In this document: positions 1 to 14,164 of the stretch, piece by piece
How positions within the stretch are numbered: the first letter of the stretch is position 1
How the letters are laid out: each line of letters begins with the position of its first letter
Source: Pachypanchax playfairii
Taxonomy: Eukaryota > Chordata > Actinopteri > Cyprinodontiformes > Aplocheilidae
DNA: 64,000 nt
Direction: 5' to 3'
Assembly: GCA_006937955.1 (NCBI GenBank)
Contig: SSNP01000041.1
Coordinates: forward strand, 995,175-1,059,174
Notes under the pieces: generated by a model
The model's input: the letters and a program-made list of their open reading frames with translations, nothing else
Told to the model about the DNA's origin: nothing
Databases searched by the model: none
Program-made: the position numbers and the translations under genes

Positions 1-3000
1 GACAGAAGCTCCAACAGCTGACTAATAAATTTCAACACCAAACTGTTAAATGTAGATTAAAGTGAACAATCAAACCTGTAAACAATCCAACCTGAACTCT
101 GAAGGTTTTTTTTTTTAACCAGTATTTTTATATGTTACTGGTTTCTCTTGATTTTTTCAACAATTAAAGGATTTTTATTCAAACAAATATAGAGCCAGGT
201 AAAGTAAACAGACTGAATTTGAAGCTTGATGAAACCAAAAACAAAGCAGAGGAGCTCAGAAGAGACACAGCGAGACACATTTAAAAATGTGAGGACCAAG
301 CAACAACCCTAGGTTCTCTTCTGAGAACCAAAAATATTATGTGCACCCCTGGTCATGTTCCAATCTTTTTACCTTGCAGTTTGACACCTTATTTTGTGTC
401 CTTGTTACATCACCTGGTTTGTGTATACTGAACAGTTTATAAGCATTCACATTACAAAACTCTGGGTCACAAGTGTTTGTGTGCTAAGGTTAACAATAGT
501 TTAGACAGTGGATTACACAATAGTTCTCAAACAGAAATAACATAATAAATTTGTATACTACTGTAGATTATCACTGCATTGGCCATATATCTGTTTGTCA
601 GTTCGTACATGGAAAAAGAAAAGAATATGATTAAATAAAAACAAATTAAAAACTAGATATATTTCCATGTACATTTTTTTTCCATTTCCTTTTTTTTTTT
701 TTTTTTTTTAGGTATTTTACAGATTTTTTTTAAGACACTGTCAGTATTCCATACATTCTTCAATCATTTAATCATTTAAAATCAGGTTGTTGTATCAATA
801 TTTTTAAATTGATTTTTTTACATTAACATGGGGGAACTGGATTTATTTATTTATTTCCTTTAGGGATTTTGAACAAATTATTAAAACAGTAAAGATGTGC
901 TTTCTTCTCTCTTTTCTAAGCAGCTGATTTAAGGCACAAATATTTAAACAAGAATGTCCCTATCTTTAAATTACACTGAGTTGAGCCACTTGTTTTGCTG
1001 AACTCTAAATCACACAGCTGATTTTTTCTTCTTTTTTTATATTTGTGTATAGATAGTTGCAACATCTTGTTCCTGCAGTCCTCGAGCTAAGCAGCTATAT
1101 TAAGCCTTACCAAACAGTATTTTGTACATACTGCAAGTGTAAAAATTTTAGAGGTCAATGAACCTTTTGGGAAATTGAGATAGAGAAAAAAAATCTTAAC
1201 TTCTATATATAATTATTATAAAATGATGTTGATAGTTAACCTAATTTTAGATATAATAACACTTTGATATAAGACAGAAAGCTATGTTTTCAGAATATAT
1301 GACTCACTGAAACAAGAAGCCTAAGGCCTTATATGTAATGTGTAAAAAATCTCCCACACGTGTGTATAATTTGTGTTATGGTTGGTATAATCTTCCATAA
1401 ATCCAATATTTTTAAAAAGTTAGGATATGTAATCATTTCTTTGGTCCTTAAAAAACAGTGTGGCATAACTAGATTAAACAGACTCTGAGCAACTGAAAAG
1501 AAAATTTACATACAAATCAGTGTTGTAACCACCTCAGACCATCTAAATCACTTTTCACCCTTTACACAATTTTTGAACTTCAGGTAACTGATTTAATCAC
1601 TTTCTAATCTTTGTGTCCTGATGTTCCAGTTTTTTATCAAACCCATCATTAGGGGCATTTCTAAGGTAACGCAACTCATTCTTATTTTCTGAGTATATCT
1701 GGAAACTGCCACATCATTCCACTCAACTTTTTGCACACGATCGATTTATCGATCTGGCTATACCTAAAGGTAAAGGTTGTAAATACACAACCTGGTGTAG
1801 TCAAACATTGACATTTTGTTTTCACCAAATAGAGCTCCCTTCTTTTCTATTGGACCAGAAACACCTTTTGAACTTCAGCCACACATTTTAAGGACAAATC
1901 CAGTCGTTACAAACTGTAATACTTGACAAAGTGCACGTTATCTTTTAAATGTATTATTTAATTACTCCAGATTTACAGGTTTTGCAGAGAAAACAGTTCA
2001 GAGTGGAATGATGAATAATAGTTTGACCTGGCAACAAAAAGAAAGAAATTGTCTTATGAAGACAATGTTGTGGCGTTTGTGTTTTGTTTCGATAGTTGAA
2101 GAGGCAATGCAAAAAAAAAAAAAAAAACTATACACAAATGCAAAAACTAAAACCCCTCCTCCTATAGGAAACTGGACATGTTAATATAACTCAAATATTG
2201 CCTTTTTATGGCTGTTGCTTTAATTACAAATAAAAGAATTCAGGTTAACCTCTAGGTGGCGCCATACACTAAGAAAAACTACTTCAAAAATTATTTTTTT
2301 TGTTTTAGTTTGCTACAAACATATTTACTCAGAAAATCTGATAAAAAAAAAAAAACTTTAATAATAATAATGTCTTCAGGTAGAATTACTTCTGGTCCAA
2401 GATGAGCACATTCTGTAATAATCTCAATTCCTATGTGAGTTTACATAAAACCTGAAATAGCCACAAAACAGAAGCAAAACATTCAAGCCTACTGTACAAT
2501 CTGGTTTCTAAGAAAGTGATAAACACTTCTGGTACAGTTACAGGAATGTAAGGCTTAGAATAATAATCTTTGGAATTTGTGAGCAGACAAAGCTGATTGT
2601 GTGACAGTTTGGCTGTCGGCCATGAACAACCCCCTCCCCTTCCTCCTTTTCCCCCCAGCCTGAACTGGACCAAACTCAGCCGTCTCAAATACGTGTTATC
2701 ACCAAAGTTTAATGTTCCACCTTCAACATCCTCATCAACTTGGTTATTAAATACAATTTTGACATTTGTGGTCTGATATTTTCTGATATTTTCTTAAGCA
2801 AATATTCTTATTCAATGATGACAGTGGATATTTTACCTGGTTAGATAAAGAAACGGATCTGGTTGAAATGATTAATCTGTGCCCCCTCAAACTCTAAACC
2901 GAACCACAAGGCCCCACCTCCCTCTCTCCTCTTGTTGTTCTCCTCCTGGACTGGTTGGCATGTGTGCAGAATAAAAATGTGTGAGGCCTTTTGTCCCCTA

Positions 3001-4374
3001 ATTCGAGTGGCTCAGTTCTGAGACAGGAGAATAGGAACTTGGGGAATGCAGCAAAATCCCCTCTCTGTCGGAGAAACCCATGTCTGCTTAACAAGGAACA
3101 TATAAGGAAGAAGAAGAAGAAGAAGGAGAAGCACCCTGGAGATGTACTAGGTATTATATTCACCTTCCTTACTGTTACTTCTAAGTTTTCTTGCAGAAAA
3201 ATGTAAGTAATTGTAATATGGTTATGAAATCCTTCCTGCAGGGTTGATGGTCATACATAAATCATTGATTAAAGACAGATTGTCCTTTGGGTGGGGGAGA
3301 GTTAACGAGTCCAAACCTGAAGGGGATTCATGGGGTTGTGAGGTGAAAAAACGTATTAATTTTCTGTCAGATTTCCACCCCCACAGCCTGTCTAGCTGAC
3401 AAATGAATTCAGAGTTGACATCAGAGTTTTCATCCCAATATGGACTGAGCTGGATTCGCCTGACATGAAATCACCTGAGAGGGTTGTGAGGAGTTTACTC
3501 AGTTATGTCCCGCTTCAAATGCACTTCTGTTTTCCCCGTTACTCACAGCTTAAATGGATAGGTGTGATTTTCTACAGGATTCTACATGGATTTTACATTC
3601 ATGAAATATTTGAATCTTTTGCCTAAAATCTGATTTGATTAAAGTATTTTTCCCAGGGATTTTTTTTGTAGAATATGAAACCACCAAAAGTGTAACATCA
3701 AATAAATTTAAATAGATTAATACTGGGAAAAGTCATTACATGCACATGTGCTTTGAAAAATAATGTGTGGTATAAATGCTGATTGTTTGAGGGAACAGCT
3801 TGAACAGTTTGAATGTAGTTCTATAAATAGATAATCAATGAAAAGTATCAGAAACAGCTTGTGAGTTAGCCAGTAATATCAAGAAAGCTGTCTTTACCTG
3901 TAAATATTAAGGTTTACCACACAGTTTATTTATTTTAACCTTTTAACTGTAGCAGAATCGGTTCCATCCTAAAAATAAAAATACAGTCTTTAAATGTATC
4001 ATTTTTACTTGCCACCATTGTTGACAGTCATGTATATATTTGAATTTAACGCATTTTTGTGGAGTCACATATGAAATATTAGAAAAGGTAATAAAAATCA
4101 GTAGTCAAATAACTTCGCTAAGAAAGCTCTGCACTTACAGAGTCAAAAGAAAGTCAACAGTTCCTGAAAAGTTGTTTTAGGAGGTTGAAGATTTCTCCAC
4201 AACAGCAACGTTAACACATAGCTCCAGCTAATTAGCTTAGCTAACGAGCTCAAGGAAAAGCTAATATCAGCCAATAAATCTACAGAATTAGTCTTAAAAT
4301 GTTTTGTTTTACTTGCAGACCTGTGCTAATGTCACCAAGAAATGACTGTTTAATGGATTTTTTTATTTTCCCAG
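1..4374. other. AT-rich non-coding flank upstream of the slco1 gene
   Basis: No exon chain or recognisable protein is visible on either strand. The stretch is AT-rich with many T and A homopolymers, for example near 693-710 and 2110-2127. Short open frames here, such as those around 2431-2688 and 2894-3206, have low-complexity translations and no splice context. A non-coding first exon of the downstream transporter gene probably lies here, because the first coding exon begins at an acceptor (4373-4374) with 33 bases of 5' UTR before the ATG. I cannot place that exon. Confidence 0.6.
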
Positions 4375-4407
4375 ATCATAGAAAGCAGATAGACGTTGAA
4401 TCTAAGG

Positions 4408-7400
4408 ATGGAAAAAGCGGAGCAGGTCATCACCCAGATTACCAGCCAACAGGTTGTGAGCGGCCCCACCAAGCAGAAGACCAGAAAACGCCTCTCCACT
4501 CTCAAAGTACTCAGGCTGTCGACAACCAGCACTTCTTAACTTATTTTTTTCCATTTTGTTTCCTTTTTTGGTGCATTCTGTTGATGCACTCAGTGTAATT
4601 GCACTACATAAAAACACCAGTTAAAAGCCTGAAAGGCATCTTGGCTGGTGCAATTTTTAGTAGTTTACTCACTTTACTGACTCTTTGGTGCTTCAGAGAT
4701 ATGTAGGTTTTGGTGTAATGGATGAATTGGCCATAAATGTGAATGATTTCAAACCTGTGCAAGACTGCAAGGTTCTCATGGTTGCGTCCACCTGAAAAGC
4801 AATGCCCCTTTGACCCTTTACAAGTTAACTGCTATAAATAATGGATAAACACTGAAAAAGAGACAAGCGTCTGTAAGTTATGACTCATTATGGAAGATTC
4901 TGTGTTGTTCTCCGAGCAGAAAGAATCTGTGTACAGTATGTTCACACTTAGCTCAACGTTTTACATAAGGTCCAGATTAAACTGACAGTCAAAGTCTCTG
5001 CATAAAAGAGCAAAAGTTCAACCCTCTTGTTGCTGTCTGTAACAACAGCCATGATGTAAAATAGATTCCAGATTTTTTCTAGTAGATTTGTAATGAACGA
5101 TGATGGCCTCGATGGCAGACCTTTTGCTGTGTTGTGTGTTTTTCAGCTGTTTATAGTAGCACTTTCCTTCGCCTACTTCTCCAAGGCCTTGACAGGCACC
5201 TACATGAAGAGCTCCATCACTCAGATTGAGAGACGTTTTGACCTCTCCAGCGCGTACGTCGGACTCATAGATGGCAGCTTTGAGATGGGTATCATTACTC
5301 TGTCTTTTTTTTTTTTTTGGTAATGTGTCTCCATTTTTACTCCTATCTTATGATCTTCCCCCTCTTTCTCCCTGAGGTAGGCAACTTATTGTTTCTAGCC
5401 CTGGTTAGCCATTTTGGGGCTCAGCTCCATCGGCCCAGGCTTATAGCGGCTGGATGTTTGCTCATGGCTGTTGGAGCACTTCTCACCGGGCTAACGCACT
5501 TCTTCATGGGACGGTAAAGGTCCACCAAGATATCAAAGAAAAATGCGGACCGAGAAAGAAAAACTCTTAAATCACAGCAAATTATGAATAATAACTATGT
5601 TTTGTTTCGCAGCTATAAATATGACACGGTTGTTCAGCTTCTCCAAAATAACAGTGTCAGCATTCCTGCCTGCATGGATCCTCTGAAATCAGTAGACATG
5701 CAAGGAATTCAGATAGAGCCACCTGGGGAAGAAAAAGGTATCGAATGATTCCTTTTACAAGCATTAAACAATTTGATGACACATTAAGTGCACTTTCAGG
5801 ACGTGTTTAATTCTAAATTTAAATGTAATGATGTCGGTCAGGAGGGTTGAGCTGTAGATGGATCTCTTGATGTTGGTCACTCCTACTATTTTGTTATCGG
5901 ATAAATGTTAAACATCAGCTTTATGAGTTGTCATTGCAATGATTTAATGGTGACTAATCCTTCACGCTCACCCATTTAAAGTTCAAGACGTAGCTGTTAC
6001 TGGTTACAAGCTAGCAGCTATTTGTTGTTAAATATGTTTGGACAAGTAAAGCTAAATACAGGGAATAGTGTTTTAATGTTTAAAACTTGAGGTTAAAATC
6101 TATGTTTTTGTTATTACAAAGCCTGATTGAGATTTTTTTTTCCACATTTACTTTGATTGTATTTATATTCAAGTTCCCTCCAGTTTTTTCTCATCATTAC
6201 TGCTTTGTAAAAACTGATGACGTTTCTTTTAATTTGATTTGAACTCATCTGTTCATTTCTCTGTTATCACTTCATGATCCATCAGTTTTCTCTGCCTCCA
6301 TGCAGGATTCTCTGTTATTCAACCAGCTGCTCTAACTCTGCAGTCACTCCTCTTCTGTATAAATTGTTCTCTAGTTCATTGAGTATTTGTCAGATTGCCC
6401 TGTGTCTCACTGTCACTCTTTGCTTGCCCTCGTGCTATCTATGCTCCTTGTGATCCAGTTTTTTTTGTTTGTTTTTTTGCAATTTGTTGCTGCCACTTCA
6501 TCAAAAGTCTTAGTTTTTAAAACCAGTTCCTCTCCTGCCTGTATTCAATTCACCACACAATCTGACAGTATCCGCACAACAACTTCAGCAGCAAACTCAA
6601 ACTGCTGAAGATGCAGGTTCGATAAAAAGTTCGATTAAAAATCAGGATGTTTAAAATTACCACCAACTACCATCAAATAAAATAAGAATGAATAGTTAAT
6701 GTGTCTTTTTTGGACTGCCAGGATGATGAAAGTCATCTCAGTTGTAAGTGTTGTTCAAGTCAAACAATTAGAATATAATCTCAAGGTTTGTACAACTGAC
6801 CCTAGGTCAGATTCATCAACATGGTCTTAGTAACCTTGTTTAAGAGGCTGTCAATCGTTTCACTTTTTTATTTGTCTGTTTTTTGTTGTTGTCGTTTCCT
6901 GAAACATTGTCTTTTAAACTTTTTCATTTTGCCTTTGGAGTATTTATTTGTTGTGTTCTCTGAAAATTAATGGTTTTATTTCCATTTTTTGTTGTTGTCC
7001 CTCTCAGTCTGTGTGAGAGAGTCTGGTTCCAACATGTGGATTTATGTGTTCTTGGGGAACGCTTTGCGAGGAATTGGAGAAACTCCCGTCACACCTCTGG
7101 GTGTATCTTACATCGATGACTTTGCTAAAGCTGAGAACTCCCCTTTTTACATTGGTAGGGATTCTAATGAGAAGGATAGTCTTTCATTCCAAAATGTTTT
7201 AGTATTCTTCTCATATATTCAACGTGTGGCTCAATAAGAGTCATTTCTAACCAATACACTGAGGTAAAACATCTTAACCTGCTGAATGTTTTTGCAGCTT
7301 GTCTTCAGACCATCACTCTCCTGGGCCCCATGTTTGGATTTCTCCTGGGTTCCTATTGTGCCAAACTATACGTCGACATTGGTGCTGTTGATTTAGGTAA

Positions 7401-10400
7401 GTTGAAGTTGCTTGGTTCAATGCAGTGATTAGAGTTCTTTATGGAGTGCGTTTTAGATAAATATTGTCATTTGTCCTATGTAGTTTTAGGGACCCAAAGT
7501 GTGGCTTCGTACATATAAAACTATGTAAAAGTGAACGCCTTTACAAACAGAAGAGCAGCAATAAAAACCACACAAAAATCCTAAACTAGTGCATAAAGGA
7601 TAGTACAGGAAACTAAGAATGATCTGAAAGATCTGACAATGTGAGAAGAAAGCCAGGAGTTTAAAAATAAGGAAAAATGATTACTGAATGTTAACTAGCT
7701 GGGCTGATTAACAGATGAGAACTAGAACTAGAAATGATGAAACTCTCTTAGTTAAGATTGAACACCTGTTTTTAAAAAGACCACAAATTCAACGCAATAA
7801 AAGGGTTGTGATGTAATATATATTGTTTCGAGTTTGTTTCTTGATGGTTGTTCAACACATTTATTTTTGGCTTTATGACTCATGAGATTATTATACTATA
7901 TCCGAGTGTTAAAGCAAAATTAGATTTTACTGTGCTTTAAATGTTTTAATTATAAAATTGCAAATACAAACTATATATTAAGATGTTGGTTAGTCACCAT
8001 TATGTCATGCTTAGTCTTTTTCATTCACATATTGTTTGGAAAAGTTGTTGAAGACAGCCAGATAACCGAGTACCGTGATAATTTATGCAAATTACCAAAT
8101 AACTATATAACTGTGCCTGTTTCTGTTTCTATGTTTTTGTTTTTTAACATTGTGTTATTTTCTGCTTAAAGAGGCCATTTCACACAAATTTCATGACTTT
8201 GTGGTTATTTCTTAAGTATTAACCTGTAATATGAAACATTTTATATCTAAAAAACATTAGGAAAAACTTATTAACAGACCTTTTAATCTATCTACGTCAA
8301 AATTCAGGTGGTTCCGTCAGGCTTTCGGGCTCCAACTCATTTATATTCATTATTCAAATTTGCTGGACTCTGATTGGTTAACAAACTAGCCTATGAGAGC
8401 ATGGCTTCCTGTTTCCTGCCCCGCTGCGCCTGGCAACAGAACACGTAGTCTCTTCCTGTTTGATACGTCTTAAGGTGCGTTCACACTGGCCCAACCATCA
8501 ACTTCATAAGCGGCAAGTTTATATGTAAAGTCTATGGTGGACGGGCGTCAGACAGACGTCAACGGCTCCGTGTCGCTTTGTGAGCGTTATAACCGGCAAC
8601 TTTTCAAGCTTTTCTAGCATTTCAGGCATTGACGCTTGAAAAGCTTGAAAAGCTAGAAAAGGTCAAAGTTCAGCTAGCTGAACTTTTGATGTTCATAACG
8701 CTCTTGAAGCGGCATGTCAACCAATCAGAGCGTCTCATCGTAGTGACGTAAGATGTCACAGCACGTAGCCGGAAAGAAGCGGGATCAGCCAAAATGGAAG
8801 ATAAATCAACCTCATCCAAACGTAGCTCCTGGAGCAAATGGTTAAACTCACCAAACTCAGAACGCATCTGAAGAATGGGGTGTATCCACAAACGGCGCTG
8901 ATGCACCCGACGTCGACGTTGTCTAGATCTATGAAGTAAATAAATCCAAGCCACTGTCTCAATATGATCCGCAATAGCTCCGAACATCCCATAACAAAGG
9001 AAGCCCCGCCTTCGCGCTCTTTTTCGGTCAGGTTTTACGAGCTTTAACGCCTATGCGCTCTGACTGGCAGGCGTTATGAGCTTCAACTTCAAACGTCAAA
9101 TTTGGAGCGTTATCAGCGTTGCTTGACGTTGACAAAGTGGCCGGTGTGAATGCACCTTTATGCTAAGAGCTTTTAGCCAGCAGCATGCTAGGCATGGTTT
9201 CAACTGCGGGAGCTGATGAATACTAATGACCAAAGGAGCTGTGACGAAACAAATACAAGCCGTTTGAACTCGGGGTTTTATCGCCACCTGCGTAGTTTGA
9301 GAGATAAAAACTGAAAGAGAAGTTGTTGACCTGTTTTCACACCCACTATGAAGGTAAGAACACCTGTGGAGCTAAAATATTCAACAGAAACCTCAGAAAA
9401 ACTGTTTTTAATGGAAGGGCCTCTTTAAAGTATTCATTCTATGCTTGTGTAGCATTCTAAACATGCCCAATGTGCAAATGTGTAACAAAACAAACAGCAG
9501 CATTTCGTTGTTGCAAGTCCTTTGAGCAATTACACATTTTTTATTTTTTAAATTATTCTTCTGAAGTTCAATAAGTGAGAGGTTTTTGGCAAGAATCTCA
9601 CAGTTTTTGACAGAGGAAACACAGGGGACTCTGTCTGGAGCTTCATTTGGACCCAGCCTGCTTCTCGTGGTGCAAAAGGTCTGACAAACCAGCATAAGAA
9701 CAGCAGCACAGTTGTCAGCATTACTAAGGTCTTTTAATTTTAATATTCCTGTCAGGAAGAGTCTTCCTTTTATTTGATTTAGAAAATCACTCTTTCATTT
9801 ACCACAAAAATAACTAAGAAGTTTATTTTTAATGTGTGGATTTTTTTATCTGACATCCAGTCTGGACACATAAAGAAAGGCTTTTATTAACAATAAAACA
9901 CTCTTTTTTTCCTGCTGTTCCCTCCTGAAAACAACTTTCTGCCACAATGCAGACAGCGTGACCATCACTCCAAAAGATGCCCGCTGGGTGGGGGCCTGGT
10001 GGCTGGGTTTCCTGGTATCTGCTTCACTCCTTCTAATCTCTAGCATTCCCTTCTGGTTCCTGCCGCGCTCACTCCCTAAGCAGGAAGGTCAAGAGGACAA
10101 GTCATCCTCCTCTCATGTGACCTTGGATCAAACGGAGGATGCACTCAGTAGTAATCATAACTTCAAGCTGACTGAAATTGCAAAAGGTACAAAAGTAGAA
10201 ATGATCTCCCTTTATATATTTGCATGTTTAGGATATTTACTTGTGTTTTTACTGGATATTTTAACAGGCTTCTTTCCATCGCTGAAGAACCTGCTGAGAA
10301 CTCCTGCATACTTCCTGCTTCTTATCGGGAGCATCCTAAAGTTTAACTCCTTCATAGGGCTTTTTACTTTCAAAGCCAAATATATTGAACAGCAATTTGG

Positions 10401-13400
10401 ACAATCAGCATCAAGAGCCAACTTCCTCATAGGTACAACAGTTTATTATAAAGGGTCAGTTATAGCAGAAAGCTCTCTAAAATTAAATGTAAACTACATA
10501 TAGTTAATTTGAAAAAAGTTTAAAAATACTTTTGGTTTGGAAACAGCCGATTGAATCAAAAATGTTTAAATTTAACACACGTTTTAACTGTAAATACAGT
10601 CTGAAAGTTTATTGACTTACAGGAATGAAGATAGGACTAGAACGCACTCAGAGCACAGATCACTACCAGGAGCTCATTTCCCTCATATGGAGATCATGTA
10701 ATGATAAAAAAAATGGTCCCAGACAGTGATTCCACTCACTACATACAGAATCATAGTTACAACTTTTTTGTTGTTGAATATGATAGTTGACTTTGTATGC
10801 CAGTATCTATAGCTGAATAACATACCCCTACATGGATCTTCAACAGAATATGTTGAATCTCATTACATATAAGAGATCTTTAACAACTGAAGACACATAC
10901 ACTAGGCTTCGTAAAAGAAGGTCTCATATCATGAGGTTTTATCATTGTCTATTTGTAATTGAATGAAGTGCCATTAAGAGGGACATTCAAATTCAAACTC
11001 GGACACTTGAGTTTACCTTTAGCATCTTAGCAGACAGTTTTGCTCCATTAAAATGGATGTTTAGGTGTAGGTGGCATTTCTTTAACCACATTCTAGGACT
11101 GAGGCATGCTGGGATTTATGTTAAAGCCAAGTACAAGAGAATAGGTATAGCAAGGTACCATCTGCATAGGTTTGAAACAGCATATGAGCAATCATCAGAG
11201 CCAAAGAGTTGGTGAATATAACAAGTAGTAAATGTAATGTAACATTCTCCAAACATTATCTCTGTAACGAAGGTATTATAACCCATTCAGAGCTTCTTGT
11301 ATTCTTTTCTTTCAGGTGTGCTGAACCTGCCAACAGTAGCCGTGGGGATATTTTTGGGGGGACTTATAATGAGAAGGTACAAGCTGAGTGTGGTGTCAGG
11401 AGCTCAGCTGTCCTTTGCTACCTCCCTCGTAGGCTACCTGCTTTTACTGCTTCAGTTTGGCACCAAGTGTGATAATATACCCATTGCTGGGCTCACTGTG
11501 TCATACAACGGGTCAGCACTAAGACAAACCAAAATCTTGTACTGTTTTAAACACTTTTAGTCTGTAGGAGCAATCTAAATTTCCCCATTTATTCTTTACT
11601 ACTGCTTCAAAGTATAAATATTCCATCCTCTCCAGGACGAAGTCTGTGTCATACAATGGAGAAATGCTCTTCTCCGAATGTAACAGCAACTGCTCTTGTT
11701 CAGCAGAAGAATGGGACCCTGTATGTTCAGGAAGTGGCATCACTTATATCTCCCCATGTATGGCTGGCTGCCTCACTTCAAGCGGGCAAGGCAAACACAT
11801 AGTAGGGTAACATCCATAGGTGGACATATTTTTTGTGGTATATTTCTGCAGAATGTCTCAATGATCCATAGAAACATTTTCAATCTAGTTACTATTTTTT
11901 TCCAGGTTTTTCACAACTGCAGCTGTGTGTCTGCCTCCTTTCCAGCAGGCATGACAGCATCAGTCAAGATGGGTCAGTGCCCTCATGCCAAAGACTGTAG
12001 CCGCAGTTTCACCTCCTACATGGCTGTGTCAGTTCTCAGCTCCTTTATCAATGCTCTGGGAGCAACACCTGGCTATATGGTCATCATACGGTCTGTGCAA
12101 CTGTTTCCCATAAAGGAGACTCTGTATAATTGTTCTTTTGTACTGTTTCAATGCAATGAGATTATTTGAAGTTAGACTGTTACTTTTTTGGCAGAAGATG
12201 ACTGATTTTACCCTCAGTCAACAAAGCCCTCACTATTATGACAAATAACCAAACAAAACAGGCAAACAAGCAAAAAAAAAAAACCTCAGCCAAATAGAAA
12301 AAACTGATCAGAATACAACAAAGTAAAATGTAAAATATTAATGGGAGGTTAAAGGTACCATTTCTAATAAATAAGAAGGTATTGTCTGCATAATGACGAC
12401 ACAGCAGATCATCAATTATCAGAACTAATAGGGTCAATTGCAGGAAAAAATAGTCAAAGTAAATGTAATGTTTTTAAGAATTACATGCTAAAGATTTAAC
12501 AGTCCTATGCTGCCTTAAAAGGTCCTTCTAGTTACTAACCACAGTGCCATAGGAAGTTAATTGTTAATTGTTTTAATTATTCCTACCTAAATCTTTGCTT
12601 GTTTATTCTTTTTAAAACACAGATGCATTTCACCAGACCTTAAATCCCTTGCATTGGGTATTCAGGCTTTGGTCACCAGGACTCTTGGTAAGCTTCATTT
12701 GCAGCTATGTGTAAAGTCACCACCTTCTTTTAGACAGATCTGCTGGATTTAAGCTTGCTTCTGTCATGATTGGATTTTACACTTAACTGAAGCTGTCTGG
12801 TTAAAAGTTCCTTTTTGTGGAAAAACATTACCTTTACAACAGTTTCGACATGCTGAAGTAAAACAAAAATAATCTAAAGTTGATAAAGCAAAACTTGTAT
12901 TTCCATTGCAGTATCTTCTCATTTAATATCAGGATGACACTTTGTAGGTGGAATTCCTGCGCCATTGTACTTCGGAGCGCTAATTGACTCAACTTGTCTG
13001 AAATGGTCAATAAAAAAGTGTGGCGGTAGAGGGGCATGTCGGATTTATGATTCTGACATGTACAGGTAACCAATGAAGTAACAAAACAAATATGGTTCTA
13101 GATCTGAGATTAGTTGTCAAACTTTTGTCAATGTGTTCTCTCTGCAGAATCATTTTCTTGGGTCTGATCACTTGTCTCAGTGGTTCCTCCTTTTTCTTCA
13201 TTATTGCTGTCATCATCCTTCTCAGACGAACATTTCGAAGACCAGAACAGGAAACAGAGTTGCAACAAGCTAAAGCTTCAAAGGAAATTAAAATCAAGGG
13301 TCAATCAAACCTTATAGAAAGTAGTGAAACTAGTTTTAGTAGTCCTAGTTCACTTCATGGACCAAAAGTTTGTGTAAGCACTGTGACAGGCTCAGAGGAG

Positions 13401-13496
13401 GCGATCCAAACCGATCAGCCCTCCCAAAATGATGGACTTATTTTCACAAATACTACACAAGAAACTAAATGTCTAACACAAACACAGCTAAGTTGA
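4408..13496 (+). CDS. slco1c1: Solute carrier organic anion transporter family member 1 (OATP1C1-like), 14 coding exons, 740 aa
   Basis: Coding exons: 4408-4506, 5147-5288, 5381-5513, 5613-5737, 7008-7154, 7298-7396, 9953-10186, 10268-10432, 11316-11511, 11636-11801, 11906-12090, 12623-12687, 12948-13065, 13148-13496. All introns are GT-AG and phases agree, giving 2223 nt ending in TGA. The family signature DARWVGAWWLGFL sits at residues 257-269. Exon 10 encodes the cysteine-rich Kazal-like extracellular loop (C462, C466, C468, C477, C488, C492, then C507 and C509 in exon 11). Twelve membrane helices are expected for the family, and early segments such as LFIVALSFAYFSKALTGTYM fit OATP1. The protein resembles human OATP1C1 (about 712 aa) throughout, so transport of thyroxine, conjugated steroids and organic anions at the plasma membrane is the inferred role. 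The start is the only ATG in the exon with a full N-terminus. Teleosts also have slco1d/e/f paralogues, so the exact orthologue is uncertain; the OATP1 family call is firm. Confidence 0.9.
8166..9428 (+). mobile_element. Inverted-repeat non-autonomous transposon (MITE family 1, copy A), interrupted
   Basis: The ends are mutually inverted: it opens TTAAAGAGGCCATTT and closes with AAGGGCCTCTTTAA. Two other copies lie at 17339-17881 (opposite orientation) and 62906-63494. Copy A carries a second element inserted at 8473-9157; without it the copy is about 578 bp, the same size class as the others. It lies in intron 6 of the slco1 gene. No coding capacity is visible. Confidence 0.85.
8473..9157. 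mobile_element. Nested MITE with TTA target-site duplication (PIF/Harbinger-like)
   Basis: The termini are AGGTGCGTTCACACTGGCC at the left and the inverse of AGGTGCATTCACACCGGCC at the right, matching at 17 of 19 positions. It is flanked by TTA on both sides (8470-8472 and 9158-9160). The other two copies of the host element read straight through this site with a single TTA, so they act as empty sites. A 3-bp TWA duplication is typical of PIF/Harbinger elements. A strong internal stem lies around 8597-8667. It is 685 bp with no transposase. Confidence 0.88.
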
Positions 13497-13563
13497 TTCC
13501 TCGGTCTTCTGAGGGAGTAAATACATAAGTAGTGGGTAAGGACACAAGGGCACTTTTGGGAAG

Positions 13564-13614
13564 TGTGTGTGTGTGTGTGGGGGGGGGGGTTGTTTATATA
13601 TATATATATATATA
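13564..13614. repeat. Compound microsatellite (GT)n-(G)n-(TA)n
   Basis: Alternating GT, a run of G and then about ten TA units follow one another inside the slco1 3' UTR. The alternating purine-pyrimidine tracts make length variation likely. Confidence 0.9.
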
Positions 13615-13644
13615 AAACACACTGATGGCTGACACATGTTTAAA

Positions 13645-13650
13645 AATAAA
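13645..13650 (+). terminator. Candidate polyadenylation signal of the slco1 gene
   Basis: An AATAAA hexamer lies about 150 bases after the stop codon, following a GT/G/AT low-complexity stretch in the 3' UTR. No other gene is nearby on this strand. Use of the site is inferred. Confidence 0.5.
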
Positions 13651-14164
13651 ATGTATAATTTAAAATCAAACAGCGGGCTATTGTGGCTGTGTTTATGTAA
13701 AAACCCTATGAATGCTTAGCATGCTAAGTGCTAATGCTATTTCAATCTCCTTTATCAAAGATGGCTGCAAAGATAAAAGGCAGCACTAGATGCAAGCCAT
13801 TGTTGTGGGGGTTGTTTGTTTTATTCTAGTGTTTTCCAGTTTTTAATAGACCAAATTCAATGTTTTTTTTATAATGTATCATTTAAAAACAACAACAACT
13901 TACAGTAAGTTTATGTCATGTTTCATATTATATAAGTAAATATATTAGTAAATTCCTGTTTTGTTTTTATTTATCTTTCTTTGAATGTTTGTCTTTGAAC
14001 CAGTTCAATTGTAGACATAAAACAAAATGCAAAAAATTGCTAAACTCATAAACCCATAAGCAGCATATCTAATGTTTAAACTCAGATATTTTACCATTTC
14101 ATAGAAAATATTAGCTCATTTTAAATTTGATGGATACAACACACACTACTGGACATCAAAACCC

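Noticed and set aside
2894..3206. Opposed open frames of 89 and 71 codons upstream of slco1
   Set aside because: Low-complexity Phe- and Lys-rich translations from a GAA/AAG tract, with no homology or gene structure.
8670..8992. Overlapping minus-strand frames of 105 and 78 codons
   Set aside because: They lie entirely inside the inner MITE at 8473-9157.
11801..11808. Alternative donor at 11807 for slco1 exon 10
   Set aside because: It would put exon 11 out of frame; GTAGGG at 11802 keeps the conserved HNCSCV segment in frame.
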